Shown here piece after piece: positions 41,172 through 50,085 of a stretch of 64,000 nucleotides of DNA (positions are counted from its first letter, which is position 1; each line of letters starts with the position of its first letter). The notes under the pieces were generated by a model. It had not been told where the DNA came from, ran no database searches, and was given only the letters and a program-made list of their open reading frames with translations. Source of the stretch: Clostridia bacterium (GTDB lineage: Bacteria > Bacillota > Clostridia > Oscillospirales > CAG-272). The translations under genes and the position numbers were made by a program. Location of the stretch: contig JAFVVP010000007.1 of assembly GCA_017502135.1 (NCBI GenBank), positions 62,001 through 126,000 on the forward strand, given 5' to 3'.

Positions 41172-43658
41172 TTAAAGACCCTTCTTGTTGCGCTCGATAT
41201 GCTCGATCTCACTTTCGTTGATCGTGCTTACGTGGCCTTGGATGGGCATGAGCTTCTGGCTGATAACGTCTACGATGCCTTCAGCCTGCGGGAAGAAGTA
41301 CTTCTCCAGCTCAAATGCAGGGGTGATCCAGTTGCGGGAACCGAATACAACCGGCGGAGCATCGAGGTAGTCGAATGCCATCTCGGTGATGTTGGAAGCC
41401 ATATCACGCATCACGGAGTTGCGGTCTACCGCGTCGCCGACGATGATCACGCGGCCGGTCTTCTTGACACTCTCGAGAACCTTGTCGTAGTTGAAAGGAA
41501 CGATGGAGCGGGTGTCGATAACCTCAGCGGAAATGCCGTATTTCTCCTCGAGGATCTTAGCGGCATCCATAGCGCGGTACAGAACGGCACCGATGGTGAG
41601 GATGGTAACGTCCTTACCTTCGCGCTTCACGTCGGGTTCGCCGAACGGAACTTCGTAGTACTCGGTGGGAACGCCTTCCTTGTGGAATTCTTCGCCCTTG
41701 TCGTAGATACGCTGGGACTCGAAGAAGATAACGGGGTCAGTGCCTGCGAGAGCAGCGTTCATAAGACCCTTTGCATCATACGGCGTGGAGGGGAAGCATA
41801 CTTTCAATCCCGGGATGTGCGCGGTGAGCGCGGTCCAGTCTTGAGAGTGCTGTGCGCCGTACTTGGAGCCAACGGATACGCGGATAACGACCGGCATCTT
41901 CAGAATGCCTGCGGACATGGACTGCCATTTGGAGAGCTGATTGAAGATTTCGTCGCCTGCACAGCCGATGAAGTCAGCGTACATAAGCTCAACGATCGCA
42001 CGGCCGCCTGCCATTGCGTAACCGACGGCGGAGCCGACGATAGCGGACTCGGAGATCGGTGCGTTGAAGAAGCGGTGGTAGGGAAGAGCCTCGGTCAGAC
42101 CGCGGTAAACGGCAAACGCGCCGCCCCAGTCACGGTTATCTTCACCGTATGCGATGGTGGTCGGATCTTCGTAGAACTTATCGAGAATGGACTCGAAGAT
42201 GGCATCACGAACACCGAACAGCTTGATCTTCGGGATCGGAGCGCCCTTCTCGTCGTAAGCGTAACGTGCCTTGGTCTTAAGCTGCTTTACGCGCGGGTTC
42301 TCTTCCTTAGCCATAAGAACGTCGGGCTCGCGATCGGGCTCAAGGCTCTTTACGTTGTTGTTGGAGAACATGAGAGAGGAGATCATTGCGGGATCCTTGT
42401 CGAGATCCATACGCGGGGAGAGTTCGTCGTCGATGGAGAGCTTGCAGATCTTTTCCATACGGCGAACGATGGACTCTTCGATAGCGGCAAATTCTTCATC
42501 GGATGCGATGCCGCCCTCTACCATCTTCTTGCGGTAAGCGGCGATCGGGCACGCTTCCTTCCAAGCCTCGATTTCCTCGGGGGTACGGTAGGTGGAGGAG
42601 TCGGACGGGGAGTGGCCGCTGATACGGTAGGTAGCAACCTCAAGCAGAGCCGGGCCCTTGCCTGCGAGGAGCAGTTCCTTCTTACGGGTGGTAGCGTCGA
42701 TAACGGCAAGCGGATCGTAGCCGTTTACGCGCTCAGCATGAAGCTGGGATGCAGAGAAGCCGGCGCCGAGACGTGCGGGGGTATCGTAACCCATCGTTTC
42801 GCCCTGGGTCTGGCCGCCCATGCCGTAGAAGTTGTTGAATACGTTGAAGAGGATCGGCATACCGCCGTCGGAGTACTTGCCGTCCATGCCCCAAAGCTCG
42901 GTGATCTGACGCATGGAAGCCATGTTCAGAGCCTCAAGAACGGGACCGCGGCCGGTAGCACCATCGCCGGAGTTCGCAACTACGATACCCTTCTTGTGGT
43001 TTGCTCTCTTGTACAGAGCAGCACCGAGAGCAACGGGAGCCGCGCCGCCTACGATAGCGTTGTTCGGGAAGATGCCGAAGGGGATGAAGAAAGCGTGCAT
43101 GGATCCGCCAAGACCGCGGTTGAAGCCGGTGGTGCGGGCAAAGATCTCAGCGAGAGCGCCGTAGAGGAGGAAGTCGATAGCGAGGTCGCGAACGTCGCCC
43201 TGCTTCTCCTGTCTGCCTTCAACGACCTTTAGGATATCGCCGCCGAAGAACTCCTTCATGATGTCATACAGTTCAGTCTCATCCAGCTTGTGGATAGAGG
43301 AAAGACCCTTTGCGAGAATCTCGCCGTGGGAACGGTGGGAACCGAAGGTAAAGTCGTTGATGTCGAGGCAGTATGCTTCACCGACGGCGGAGGCTTCCTG
43401 ACCGATAGAGAGGTGAGCCGGGCCGGGGTTGTTGTACTTGATGCCGTTGTACTCGCTCTTAACCTTGATATCGTTGAGCATCGTCTCGAATTCACGGATG
43501 ATGCGCATGTCGCGGTAGATGCGGAGGAAATCGTCTTTGGTGTAGATCTTCTTTTCCTGCGCGAGGGTTTTCTTGTACTGGCAGGAGGGGATGTCAGTGA
43601 ACTTTATGGAACCGGGCAGAAATACTTTGCCGGGATCCACGTATTGACTCTTAGGCAT
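41172..43658 (-). CDS. 2-oxoacid dehydrogenase E1, alpha and beta fused
   Basis: The protein has 828 residues. The N-terminal half (about 40-400) is E1-alpha, with the thiamine diphosphate site NSGDGATGRGPVLEALNMA near residue 228 and a later NNFYGMG. The C-terminal half (about 475-800) is E1-beta (TIAYGEDNRDWGG, FNAPISESAIVGSAVGYAMAGGRAIVE, and a terminal transketolase-C domain). It decarboxylates a 2-oxo acid and reductively acylates the lipoyl group of E2. Length and order fit alpha-beta fusions seen in some anaerobes. Pyruvate, branched-chain oxo acids or acetoin are possible substrates. Last in the E2-E3-E1 run. Confidence 0.9.
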   Translation of the reverse strand: MPKSQYVDPGKVFLPGSIKFTDIPSCQYKKTLAQEKKIYTKDDFLRIYRDMRIIREFETMLNDIKVKSEYNGIKYNNPGPAHLSIGQEASAVGEAYCLDINDFTFGSHRSHGEILAKGLSSIHKLDETELYDIMKEFFGGDILKVVEGRQEKQGDVRDLAIDFLLYGALAEIFARTTGFNRGLGGSMHAFFIPFGIFPNNAIVGGAAPVALGAALYKRANHKKGIVVANSGDGATGRGPVLEALNMASMRQITELWGMDGKYSDGGMPILFNVFNNFYGMGGQTQGETMGYDTPARLGAGFSASQLHAERVNGYDPLAVIDATTRKKELLLAGKGPALLEVATYRISGHSPSDSSTYRTPEEIEAWKEACPIAAYRKKMVEGGIASDEEFAAIEESIVRRMEKICKLSIDDELSPRMDLDKDPAMISSLMFSNNNVKSLEPDREPDVLMAKEENPRVKQLKTKARYAYDEKGAPIPKIKLFGVRDAIFESILDKFYEDPTTIAYGEDNRDWGGAFAVYRGLTEALPYHRFFNAPISESAIVGSAVGYAMAGGRAIVELMYADFIGCAGDEIFNQLSKWQSMSAGILKMPVVIRVSVGSKYGAQHSQDWTALTAHIPGLKVCFPSTPYDAKGLMNAALAGTDPVIFFESQRIYDKGEEFHKEGVPTEYYEVPFGEPDVKREGKDVTILTIGAVLYRAMDAAKILEEKYGISAEVIDTRSIVPFNYDKVLESVKKTGRVIIVGDAVDRNSVMRDMASNITEMAFDYLDAPPVVFGSRNWITPAFELEKYFFPQAEGIVDVISQKLMPIQGHVSTINESEIEHIERNKKGL

Positions 43659-43734
43659 AGTGGGTTCTCCTTTTTATGTAATTGAAAAATATTAAACGGA
43701 ATCTGTTGCAAAAAACGGAGTTTTGTGTGCGATG

Positions 43735-45108
43735 TCAGATCATGAACATGCTTTCGCGGATGACTTCGCAAACGGAAGGATGCGGGAATACGATACGGCG
43801 GACATCTTCTACGCGCTCAGCCTTGGCAACCATGGCAGCCGCGCCGAAGATGATCTCGGAGGCGTAAGAGCCGATCATGTGCACGCCGAGGATTTCGCGA
43901 TGCTCGCCGATGACGATCTTCACGATACCGTCTCCGCCTTCGTTTTCAGCGATGTAACGGCCGCTGTAACGGAGGGAGATGGTGTGCTCGGTTGCTTTGA
44001 GTCCTGCCTTCTGGGCGGATTCGACCGTCTCACCGACGGTAGCAACCTCGGGATTCGTGTAGATAACGGCAGGAATGGAGCGGTAATCCATGCGATCTTT
44101 CTTGCCGAGCATGTTGTTGACGGCAACCTCACCCTCGCGGTATGCGGTGTGCGCCAGCATGCTCTTGCCGTTGACGTCGCCTGCCGCCCAGATGCCCGGA
44201 ACGGAGGTGCGGCTGCATTCATCGGTAACGATCGCGCCGCGCTCGGTGAGAACGCCGACGGATTCAAGACCGATGTTAGCCGTGCGTGCACGGCGGCCAA
44301 CGCTTACGAGAACGAGATCAGCGGGGATCTTTTCTTCCTTGCCGGCGATTTCGCAGGTAACGGCGCCGTCACCCGGCTTGCCGTTCACGGCGGTAACCTT
44401 TGCACCGAGGAGGAATTTTACGCCGCGCTTTGCGTAATTCTTCTGGAGAAGAGCGGAGATATCCTTATCGGTGGGACCTGCGATCTTGTCCATCATTTCG
44501 ATAACGGTAACTTCGGAGCCGATAGAGTTGAAGTAGGAAGCCATCTCAAGACCGATGACGCCGCCGCCAACGACAGCGATGCGCTTCGGTGCAACCTTGA
44601 GATCGAGGATCTCGCGGTTCGTTACGGCAAATCCGCTTTCGACGGACTCCTTGAGGCCGGGGATCGGCGGGACAGCCGCGGAGGAGCCGGTGCAGATGAG
44701 CAGCTGCTTTGCCGTGTAGGTTTCCTCACCGCTCTTTACGGTGAAGCCCTCGGCGGTCTTGCCGGTGATAACGGCGGTGGCGGGAACAACGGTAACGCCT
44801 GCGCCCTTCATCTTCGCGCCGATGCCGGAAACGAGCGTGCGGACGACTTTCTCCTTGCGATCTACAACCTTGGCGTGGTCAATGGACGCACCGGTAACGG
44901 TAACGCCGTACGCCTCGCCATGGTGTGCGTAATCGTAAATCTTTGCGGAATAGAGGAGGGTTTTGGTGGGGATGCAGCCTTCGTTAAGGCATACGCCGCC
45001 GAGTGCTCTCTCTTCAAAGAGAAGCGTCTTCATTCCGCCGTGTGCGGCGCGTTCAGCCGCATTGTAGCCTGCCGGGCCACCGCCCAGTACGATCAGATCG
45101 TAAATCAT
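43735..45108 (-). CDS. lpdA: Dihydrolipoyl dehydrogenase (E3)
   Basis: The ATG at 45108 has GGGAGG upstream and gives 457 residues. An upstream in-frame extension would run into the E2 gene and is rejected. FAD-binding GGGPAGYNAAERA lies near residue 9, the redox disulphide GGVCLNEGCIPTK near 37, NAD-binding VVGGGVIGLEMASYF near 175 and the dimer-interface HPSVCEVIRES near 440, holding the active-site His and Glu. It reoxidises dihydrolipoamide of E2. There is no fused lipoyl domain. It lies 14 nt after E2. Confidence 0.95.
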   Translation of the reverse strand: MIYDLIVLGGGPAGYNAAERAAHGGMKTLLFEERALGGVCLNEGCIPTKTLLYSAKIYDYAHHGEAYGVTVTGASIDHAKVVDRKEKVVRTLVSGIGAKMKGAGVTVVPATAVITGKTAEGFTVKSGEETYTAKQLLICTGSSAAVPPIPGLKESVESGFAVTNREILDLKVAPKRIAVVGGGVIGLEMASYFNSIGSEVTVIEMMDKIAGPTDKDISALLQKNYAKRGVKFLLGAKVTAVNGKPGDGAVTCEIAGKEEKIPADLVLVSVGRRARTANIGLESVGVLTERGAIVTDECSRTSVPGIWAAGDVNGKSMLAHTAYREGEVAVNNMLGKKDRMDYRSIPAVIYTNPEVATVGETVESAQKAGLKATEHTISLRYSGRYIAENEGGDGIVKIVIGEHREILGVHMIGSYASEIIFGAAAMVAKAERVEDVRRIVFPHPSVCEVIRESMFMI

Positions 45109-45122
45109 GTGATGTACCTCCC

Positions 45123-46430
45123 TTATTTTGCGAGCAGGAGACCGAAGTTCTCCAGAGCCTTGCAGAGATCGGCAAGGAAGCGGGCAGCGGGTGCACCGTC
45201 CACAGCGCGATGATCGAACGTAAGGGAGAGACCCATTGCCGGGTACGTCGTGCCGTCTGCACGGAGCTTGTAAGTGATGGAGCATACGCCCAGGATCGCG
45301 GTCTGCGGCGGGTTGATAACGGGCGTGAAGGATTCAACGCCCATCGAGCCGAGGTTCGTAACGGTGAAGGAACCGCCGGACATCTCGTCGGGGGAAAGCT
45401 TTCCGTCGCGTGCCTTGCCGGCAGCGCCCTTAGCGGCTGCGGAGATCTCTGCAAGAGACATCTTCTCAGCGGCAAAGATCGTGGGAACGAGCAGTCCGCG
45501 CTCGGTGTCAACAGCCATGCCGATATTCGCGTGCTTGAAGTAGCGGAAGGTGTCGCCAACCACGTTGGCATTCAGCGTGGGATGATTCGGGAGCGTGCGG
45601 GATACGGCGTAAAGAACCATATCGTTCAGAGAGATCTTGCCGAGACCCAAAGCCTCGCCGTTTGCCTTCAGCGTAGCACGGAAATTCATCATAGCCGTGG
45701 CGTCGAAGGAAGCGTTCAGCGTAAGCTGTGCCATCTCGGAGAGGGAAGCGTGCATCTGACGTGCGATGACCTTGCGGATACCGGTGAAAGGCTCCTCGGT
45801 ATATGCGAGAACGTCGTCTGCGAGCGGTGCGGCAACTGCGGCAGCAGCGACCGGTGCCTCTTCTTGCTCGGTGATGATCGGATTGCCGGCAAGGAATGCC
45901 TCCACAGCGGCAGCGTTTGCAACGAAGCCTGCATCGAGAGCGATGTTGATGTCGCGCTCAATGATGCGGCCGTGAGGACCGGAGGGAACAACCTTTGTCA
46001 TATCAACGCCGGTTTTGAGCGCCAGGTTCTTGGCGCGGGGAGAAATGCGTATGATATCGCCTTCAGCCTTCGTTGCGACAACGGCGGGAGCAGCGGCGGG
46101 GGCGGTGGCTTCGGCGGCGGGCTTCTCCTCTGCCTTCGGTGCTTCTTCCTGTGCGGGAGCGGCGGCATTTACAAGAGCGGAGATGTCCTCACCTGCTTCA
46201 CCGATATAGCATACGGTGTCAAGGCAGGGAACGACGTCGCCGTCGTTTGCCAGAATGGCAAGAATAGTACCGCTTACCTGAGCGGGCTCGTCGAAGGAGG
46301 ATTTGTCCGTCTCGTAGGAGAACAGGATATCGCCTTCGGCAACGGTATCACCTACTTTTTTGTTCCAAGCGGTGATGATACAGCTTTCAACGCTTTGCCC
46401 CTGACGGGGCATGATTACGGGTTGTGCCAA
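45123..46430 (-). CDS. Dihydrolipoamide acyltransferase (E2)
   Basis: The protein has 435 residues, starting at a TTG at 46430. That start gives the usual lipoyl-domain beginning (VIMPRQGQSVESC), and AAAGGA stands 10 nt upstream. Domains: lipoyl (about 1-80, lipoyl-lysine in YETDKSSFD near 43), Ala/Pro/Glu linker, E3/E1-binding domain (about 128-165, ISPRAKNLA...GPHGRIIERDI), and catalytic acyltransferase (about 205-435) with the terminal TFDHRAVDGAPAARFLADL. It carries acyl groups from E1 to CoA. It follows the DeoR regulator gene by 83 nt without an obvious terminator. Confidence 0.94.
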   Translation of the reverse strand: MAQPVIMPRQGQSVESCIITAWNKKVGDTVAEGDILFSYETDKSSFDEPAQVSGTILAILANDGDVVPCLDTVCYIGEAGEDISALVNAAAPAQEEAPKAEEKPAAEATAPAAAPAVVATKAEGDIIRISPRAKNLALKTGVDMTKVVPSGPHGRIIERDINIALDAGFVANAAAVEAFLAGNPIITEQEEAPVAAAAVAAPLADDVLAYTEEPFTGIRKVIARQMHASLSEMAQLTLNASFDATAMMNFRATLKANGEALGLGKISLNDMVLYAVSRTLPNHPTLNANVVGDTFRYFKHANIGMAVDTERGLLVPTIFAAEKMSLAEISAAAKGAAGKARDGKLSPDEMSGGSFTVTNLGSMGVESFTPVINPPQTAILGVCSITYKLRADGTTYPAMGLSLTFDHRAVDGAPAARFLADLCKALENFGLLLAK

Positions 46431-46513
46431 TGAAAATCATTCCTTTCGTGTATAGTTTCATTTTTTGTTATGTAGATATATAGGATCCGGAAAACCGGAG
46501 AACCTTCGGGGGA

Positions 46514-47290
46514 TCAGTTTTCTTCGCAGACGTTGATGACGCGGACGCCGTGCTTCTCCGCTTCCAGGGTAAGCACGGACGGCAAGGGCGCGTCGGTGAT
46601 GATCACGTGCACCTGATCAAGATGACAGAAGGTGTACGGCAGGCTCTTATCGAATTTCGAGCCGTCAAGAAGGATTACGACCAGCCGCGCTTTTTCCACG
46701 ACGACACGCTTCAACTCGCATTCGCTGTAGTTACCGCCGGTGAATCCGCTTTTCGGCGAAAGACCGGAGGGTGAGAGAAAGGCAATATCAATATTGATGT
46801 CGGAGAGAAAATGCATCGCGTGCATACCGGTAACCGTCTGGTAATCGCGGTCGAGCTTGCCGCCGACGATGTTGACGATAGGAAGCCCGATCTTACAAAG
46901 CTCAAGCGCAGCCATCGGATTCGTCGTCGTAAACGTGAATCGCTCGTTCGGTACGTATGGAACCATACGTTGGAGGGTAGATCCGGAATCAATGAAGATG
47001 GAGCGGCCGGTTTCGAGAAGAGAAGCGGCGTGCCGCGCGATCTTTTCCTTGGACTCTACGTTTTCGTGCATACGGGTGGTGATGGTGTCGTCGGTGGAGG
47101 TGGTGATAAATTTTGTCGACCGCGCACCGCCGCGCACCTTGATGGCATCGCCCTGCTCTTCGAAATATTCGATGTCCCGACGGAGCGTCATGCCGGATAC
47201 GTTCGGAAACATTGCCTCAAGTTCTTTTATGGAAACAAACGGTTTGGCGGCAAACAAGCCGCGGATTTGTTCCCGTCGTTCGTTGTACAT
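46514..47290 (-). CDS. DeoR-family transcriptional regulator
   Basis: The ATG at 47290 gives 258 residues. The N-terminal winged helix-turn-helix (about residues 1-55: RREQIRGLFAAKPFVSIKELEAMFPNVSGMTLRRDIEYFE) is followed by the DeoR sugar-phosphate sensor domain, with FIDSGSTLQRMVPYV near 93, TTNPMAA near 121 and SECELKR near 189. Members sense phosphorylated sugars and usually repress a neighbouring operon. Here the E2-E3-E1 genes follow on the same strand. Five TTCACA-type hexamers around its own promoter suggest autoregulation. Confidence 0.9.
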   Translation of the reverse strand: MYNERREQIRGLFAAKPFVSIKELEAMFPNVSGMTLRRDIEYFEEQGDAIKVRGGARSTKFITTSTDDTITTRMHENVESKEKIARHAASLLETGRSIFIDSGSTLQRMVPYVPNERFTFTTTNPMAALELCKIGLPIVNIVGGKLDRDYQTVTGMHAMHFLSDINIDIAFLSPSGLSPKSGFTGGNYSECELKRVVVEKARLVVILLDGSKFDKSLPYTFCHLDQVHVIITDAPLPSVLTLEAEKHGVRVINVCEEN

Positions 47291-47348
47291 GGGTGCACAT
47301 CCTTTCCTAAAAATCAAAAGGGAAGCGCTGAAAATCTAAATCTGTTCT

Positions 47349-47378
47349 ATTTTAACACATTTCACATACACATGTCAA
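47349..47378 (-). promoter_or_regulatory. Promoter of the deoR-E2-E3-E1 run
   Basis: Minus strand TTGACA (47378-47373), 18-nt spacer, TAAAAT (47354-47349), about 60 nt before the regulator start. Confidence 0.72.
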
Positions 47379-47436
47379 CAATTTGATTGAGGAAATTCAC
47401 ATTCCGGATTGTGAATTTTCACACGCGGATTTCACA
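47361..47436. promoter_or_regulatory. TTCACA hexamer cluster, probable DeoR operator
   Basis: TTCACA occurs at 47361, 47396, 47418 and 47431 and inverted as TGTGAA at 47410. The 47410-47423 pair forms a perfect palindrome TGTGAATTTTCACA. One copy lies between the -35 and -10 elements and the others upstream of the -35. Such repeated hexamers fit binding by a DeoR-type oligomer. Confidence 0.6.
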
Positions 47437-48847
47437 AAAGCATTGTGCAAAGTGCACCGATATCGCCCGCTCCCATGACGAGAATAATATCACCTTTGCC
47501 GGATTCCCGAAGAAGAAACTCGGCGATCTCCTCTTTCGTGGGTACGGCGAGGCAGTTGCCGCCGCGTTTGACTACCGCTTCGGCCAGAAGCGCGGAGGAA
47601 ACCCCCAGCGTATCCGTCTCGCGTGCGGGATAAATATCGGCGAGAAGGATCTTCGTAATCCCTCGCTTTGCGAGTACGTCGGCGAAATCGTCAAACAGTT
47701 CCTTGGTGCGCGTGAACGTGTGTGGCTGGAACACGGCGAATACGCGCTTATAATTCATTGAGAGAGCGGCGTCGAGCGTGGCTCTTATTTCCGTCGGATG
47801 ATGGGCGTAATCGTCGTATATGTCAGCACCACAGTCGGTCTTTCCGCAAAAGTCCATGCGCCTGCCGGCGCCCGAGAAGAGTGCGAGTGCTTCGACAAGC
47901 TTTTCGGGGGAGATTCCGCATTCAAATGCAACCGAGGCGGCGGCTATGGCATCGCTGACGTTGTGCATGCCGGGGACGGAGAGTTGAACGCGGCAAAGCG
48001 ACTCGCCTTGATACGTAACGGTGAAGGACGGCATACCGTGGGAGAACGAGACGTCGGCGGCGTTGTAGTCGGCTTCGGGTGTCTCTATGCCGAACGTTAC
48101 AATTTTCCCCTTGTAATCTTTTGCCGCGAGCATAACATTCTCGTCGGTGCAGTTCAGATACACGGTGCCTGTTTCTCCCGTGCGGCTCATGAATTTGCCG
48201 AACGAGTCGCGGATCTGCTCGATGCCGGAGAAATAGTCGAGATGATCGGCTTCTATGTTCAGAACGACGGCGTCCGTCGGATAGAAATCAAGGAAAGAAT
48301 CCATGTATTCGCACGCTTCAAAGATGAAGTATTCATCGCCGCCAATGCGGTCGCAGCGGTTGCCGGCATCCTTCATAGGTGCGCCGCAGCTGACTGTGGG
48401 ATCTGCTCCGCCTACGCGGAAAATACATTCGAGCATCGAGGTCGTCGTGCTTTTTCCGTGCACCCCGCTCACCCCGATTCTTCGTTTGTATCCGCTCATA
48501 ACGTAGCCGAGATAGTCCGCGCGGGAGATCACGGGGATGCCCAGTCGTATTGCCTCCTTGTACTCGGGAAGCGTGTCGGAAATCGCGACGGTGTATACGA
48601 AAACATCCACGTCAGAGATCCTTTCGGGATTGCTTTCGTAAAAGACGGGGATGCCGAGGTTTTCAAGTTGTTTTGTGAGAGCGGACGGCGTACGGTCGTA
48701 GCCACATACGTCGTGTCCGCGCAGTTTCGATATGTGGGCTAGGGAATTCATGCTTACTCCGCCGATTCCCGCAAAAAAAATCTTTTTCGGGGTCGAAAGA
48801 AAAGCGGCTATTTTTTCTCTGCCGAAATGTGTGTTTGGCAACGCCAT
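47432..48847 (-). CDS. murC: UDP-N-acetylmuramate-L-alanine ligase
   Basis: The ATG at 48847 has GGAGG 7 nt upstream and gives 471 residues. The N-terminal Rossmann part has FFAGIGGVSMNSLAHI near residue 23. The ATP loop GVSGVHGKSTTTSML lies near 113, the catalytic EACEYMDSFLDF region near 172 and the C-terminal DDYAHHPTEIRATL near 336. It adds L-alanine to UDP-MurNAc in peptidoglycan synthesis. The stop overlaps the last TTCACA hexamer in front of the regulator gene. It is divergent from spoVG. Confidence 0.96.
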   Translation of the reverse strand: MALPNTHFGREKIAAFLSTPKKIFFAGIGGVSMNSLAHISKLRGHDVCGYDRTPSALTKQLENLGIPVFYESNPERISDVDVFVYTVAISDTLPEYKEAIRLGIPVISRADYLGYVMSGYKRRIGVSGVHGKSTTTSMLECIFRVGGADPTVSCGAPMKDAGNRCDRIGGDEYFIFEACEYMDSFLDFYPTDAVVLNIEADHLDYFSGIEQIRDSFGKFMSRTGETGTVYLNCTDENVMLAAKDYKGKIVTFGIETPEADYNAADVSFSHGMPSFTVTYQGESLCRVQLSVPGMHNVSDAIAAASVAFECGISPEKLVEALALFSGAGRRMDFCGKTDCGADIYDDYAHHPTEIRATLDAALSMNYKRVFAVFQPHTFTRTKELFDDFADVLAKRGITKILLADIYPARETDTLGVSSALLAEAVVKRGGNCLAVPTKEEIAEFLLRESGKGDIILVMGAGDIGALCTMLL

Positions 48848-49070
48848 CAAAACACCTCCAAACGTTTATGGGCCGTGAAGACGGAACTGCGGTGTCATCT
48901 GCTTTAATTATACATCTTCTTTTGAAAAAATAAATACTAAACGCAAAAAAATCTTCCATTCGTTCTGAATAATTTTTATATCCGCACTGTATACTGTAAC
49001 TGTGGACTCGGATACGCATCATAAAGCGTCTTTGAGACGTTATAAGCAAAACATCAGGAGGATGAAAACA

Positions 49071-49373
49071 ATGGAGATAACCGATATCAAAATCCGCAAA
49101 CTTTTTGATGAAGGTCCTATGAAGGCTGTCGTTTCCGTAACCTTTGACGGCCAGTTGGCGCTTCATGATATCAAGGTGATCAACGCCCGCGACAGATTTT
49201 TTATCGTTATGCCGAACCGAAAGAATCCGGACGGCACGTACCGTGATATCGTGCATCCGATCAACGCGAGATTCCGCGCGGAGCTGGAAAACTCCGTGAT
49301 CGCGGCGTATGAAGAAGAGCTCGCGAAAGTACAGATAGAAACCTTGTCGGCCGCGCCGATGTCGGCGGAGTGA
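49071..49373 (+). CDS. spoVG: SpoVG family regulator
   Basis: The protein has 100 residues. The ATG at 49071 is chosen because AGGAGG stands 9 nt upstream; the in-frame ATG at 49062 is too close. The N-terminus (MEITDIKIRKL), LALHDIKVI near residue 32, FFIVMPNRK near 45 and DIVHPINAEFR-like DIVHPINARFR near 62 mark SpoVG. In Bacillus and Staphylococcus it binds nucleic acid and affects sporulation or septum formation. A TATACT at 48990-48995 may be its -10. It is followed by a terminator. Confidence 0.95.
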   Translation: MEITDIKIRKLFDEGPMKAVVSVTFDGQLALHDIKVINARDRFFIVMPNRKNPDGTYRDIVHPINARFRAELENSVIAAYEEELAKVQIETLSAAPMSAE

Positions 49374-49399
49374 AAAACACAGCCTGTCCGCAGGATAAA

Positions 49400-49437
49400 G
49401 GGGTATCCGACGGATACCCCACCGGAATATTATTTTT
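49400..49437 (+). terminator. Terminator after spoVG
   Basis: GGGGTATCC/GGATACCCC arms with a 3-nt loop (49400-49420) are followed by TATTATTTTTT. The T tract overlaps the stop of the opposing flavin reductase gene. Confidence 0.75.
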
Positions 49438-50071
49438 TCGTGTTTGCCCGCTTCGGATTTTCCGCGGCGGTTTTCTTTTTGGGGGCGCCCGGCTTTTTGG
49501 TCGGGTGCTTTCCTTTTTTCTTCACGGAGAAGCCAAACGTGCCGAGGTTTTGGCCGAGTGCGTAGTATTCTCCGTGGAGATAGGCGGCAAGCCCTGCACG
49601 CTCAAGATGCAGCTTTCCGTTTTCGTCGATATACGCGGGATCTACCTCTACGCCTACGATGTCAGCGAGGAACATATCGTGCGAGCCCATGGGGATGATA
49701 TCCGTAACGCGGCAGGCGAGCGAAAGCGGGGACTCCCCGATGAGTGGGCACGCGAGAATCGCCGACGGCTCTTTCGTAAGCTTGCACCGTGCGAATTTGT
49801 CCACTTTTCTGCCGGTATATACGCCGCACGTGTCGGCGGCGGCAACGATTGCGGCTGTCGTCAGATTGATGGCAAACTCGCCGCTTTCTTTTATGATGTT
49901 GTACGAATGTCTCGTCGGGCGGATCGATATATACGTTTTCGGCGGGATCGTGTTGACGATACCCGTCCAGCCTATCGTGATGATGTTCGATTCTTCCATA
50001 GTGCCGCACGTTACCATTACGGGCGGCAGGGGGCCGAGCATAGCGCCGCCCTTCCACTGTATTTTGTTCAT
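49430..50071 (-). CDS. Flavin reductase family protein with basic tail
   Basis: The ATG at 50071 has GGGAGA 6 nt upstream and gives 213 residues. The FMN-binding split-barrel fold is indicated by LPPVMVTCGTMEESNIITIGWTG near residue 18, TYISIRPTRHSY near 50 and GEFAINLTT near 67. These proteins bind FMN and either reduce free flavin or act as flavoreductases of unknown substrate. The last 30 residues are a Lys/Pro/Ala-rich tail (KKKGKHPTKKPGAPKKK), unusual for the family. It follows the GNAT gene by 14 nt. Confidence 0.83.
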   Translation of the reverse strand: MNKIQWKGGAMLGPLPPVMVTCGTMEESNIITIGWTGIVNTIPPKTYISIRPTRHSYNIIKESGEFAINLTTAAIVAAADTCGVYTGRKVDKFARCKLTKEPSAILACPLIGESPLSLACRVTDIIPMGSHDMFLADIVGVEVDPAYIDENGKLHLERAGLAAYLHGEYYALGQNLGTFGFSVKKKGKHPTKKPGAPKKKTAAENPKRANTKK

Positions 50072-50085
50072 ACATTCTCCCATCG

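Noticed and set aside
41199..43232. A 677-codon plus-strand frame
   Set aside because: It is antisense to the fused E1 gene. The composition is that of a shadow frame and no domain is seen.
43723..45213. A 496-codon plus-strand frame
   Set aside because: It is antisense to the dihydrolipoyl dehydrogenase gene. No domain and no ribosome site.
45109..45285. A longer start for the dihydrolipoyl dehydrogenase
   Set aside because: The extra 59 residues are Cys/Arg/Pro-rich and overlap the E2 gene, while the ATG at 45108 has a GGGAGG site and begins directly at the FAD-binding strand.
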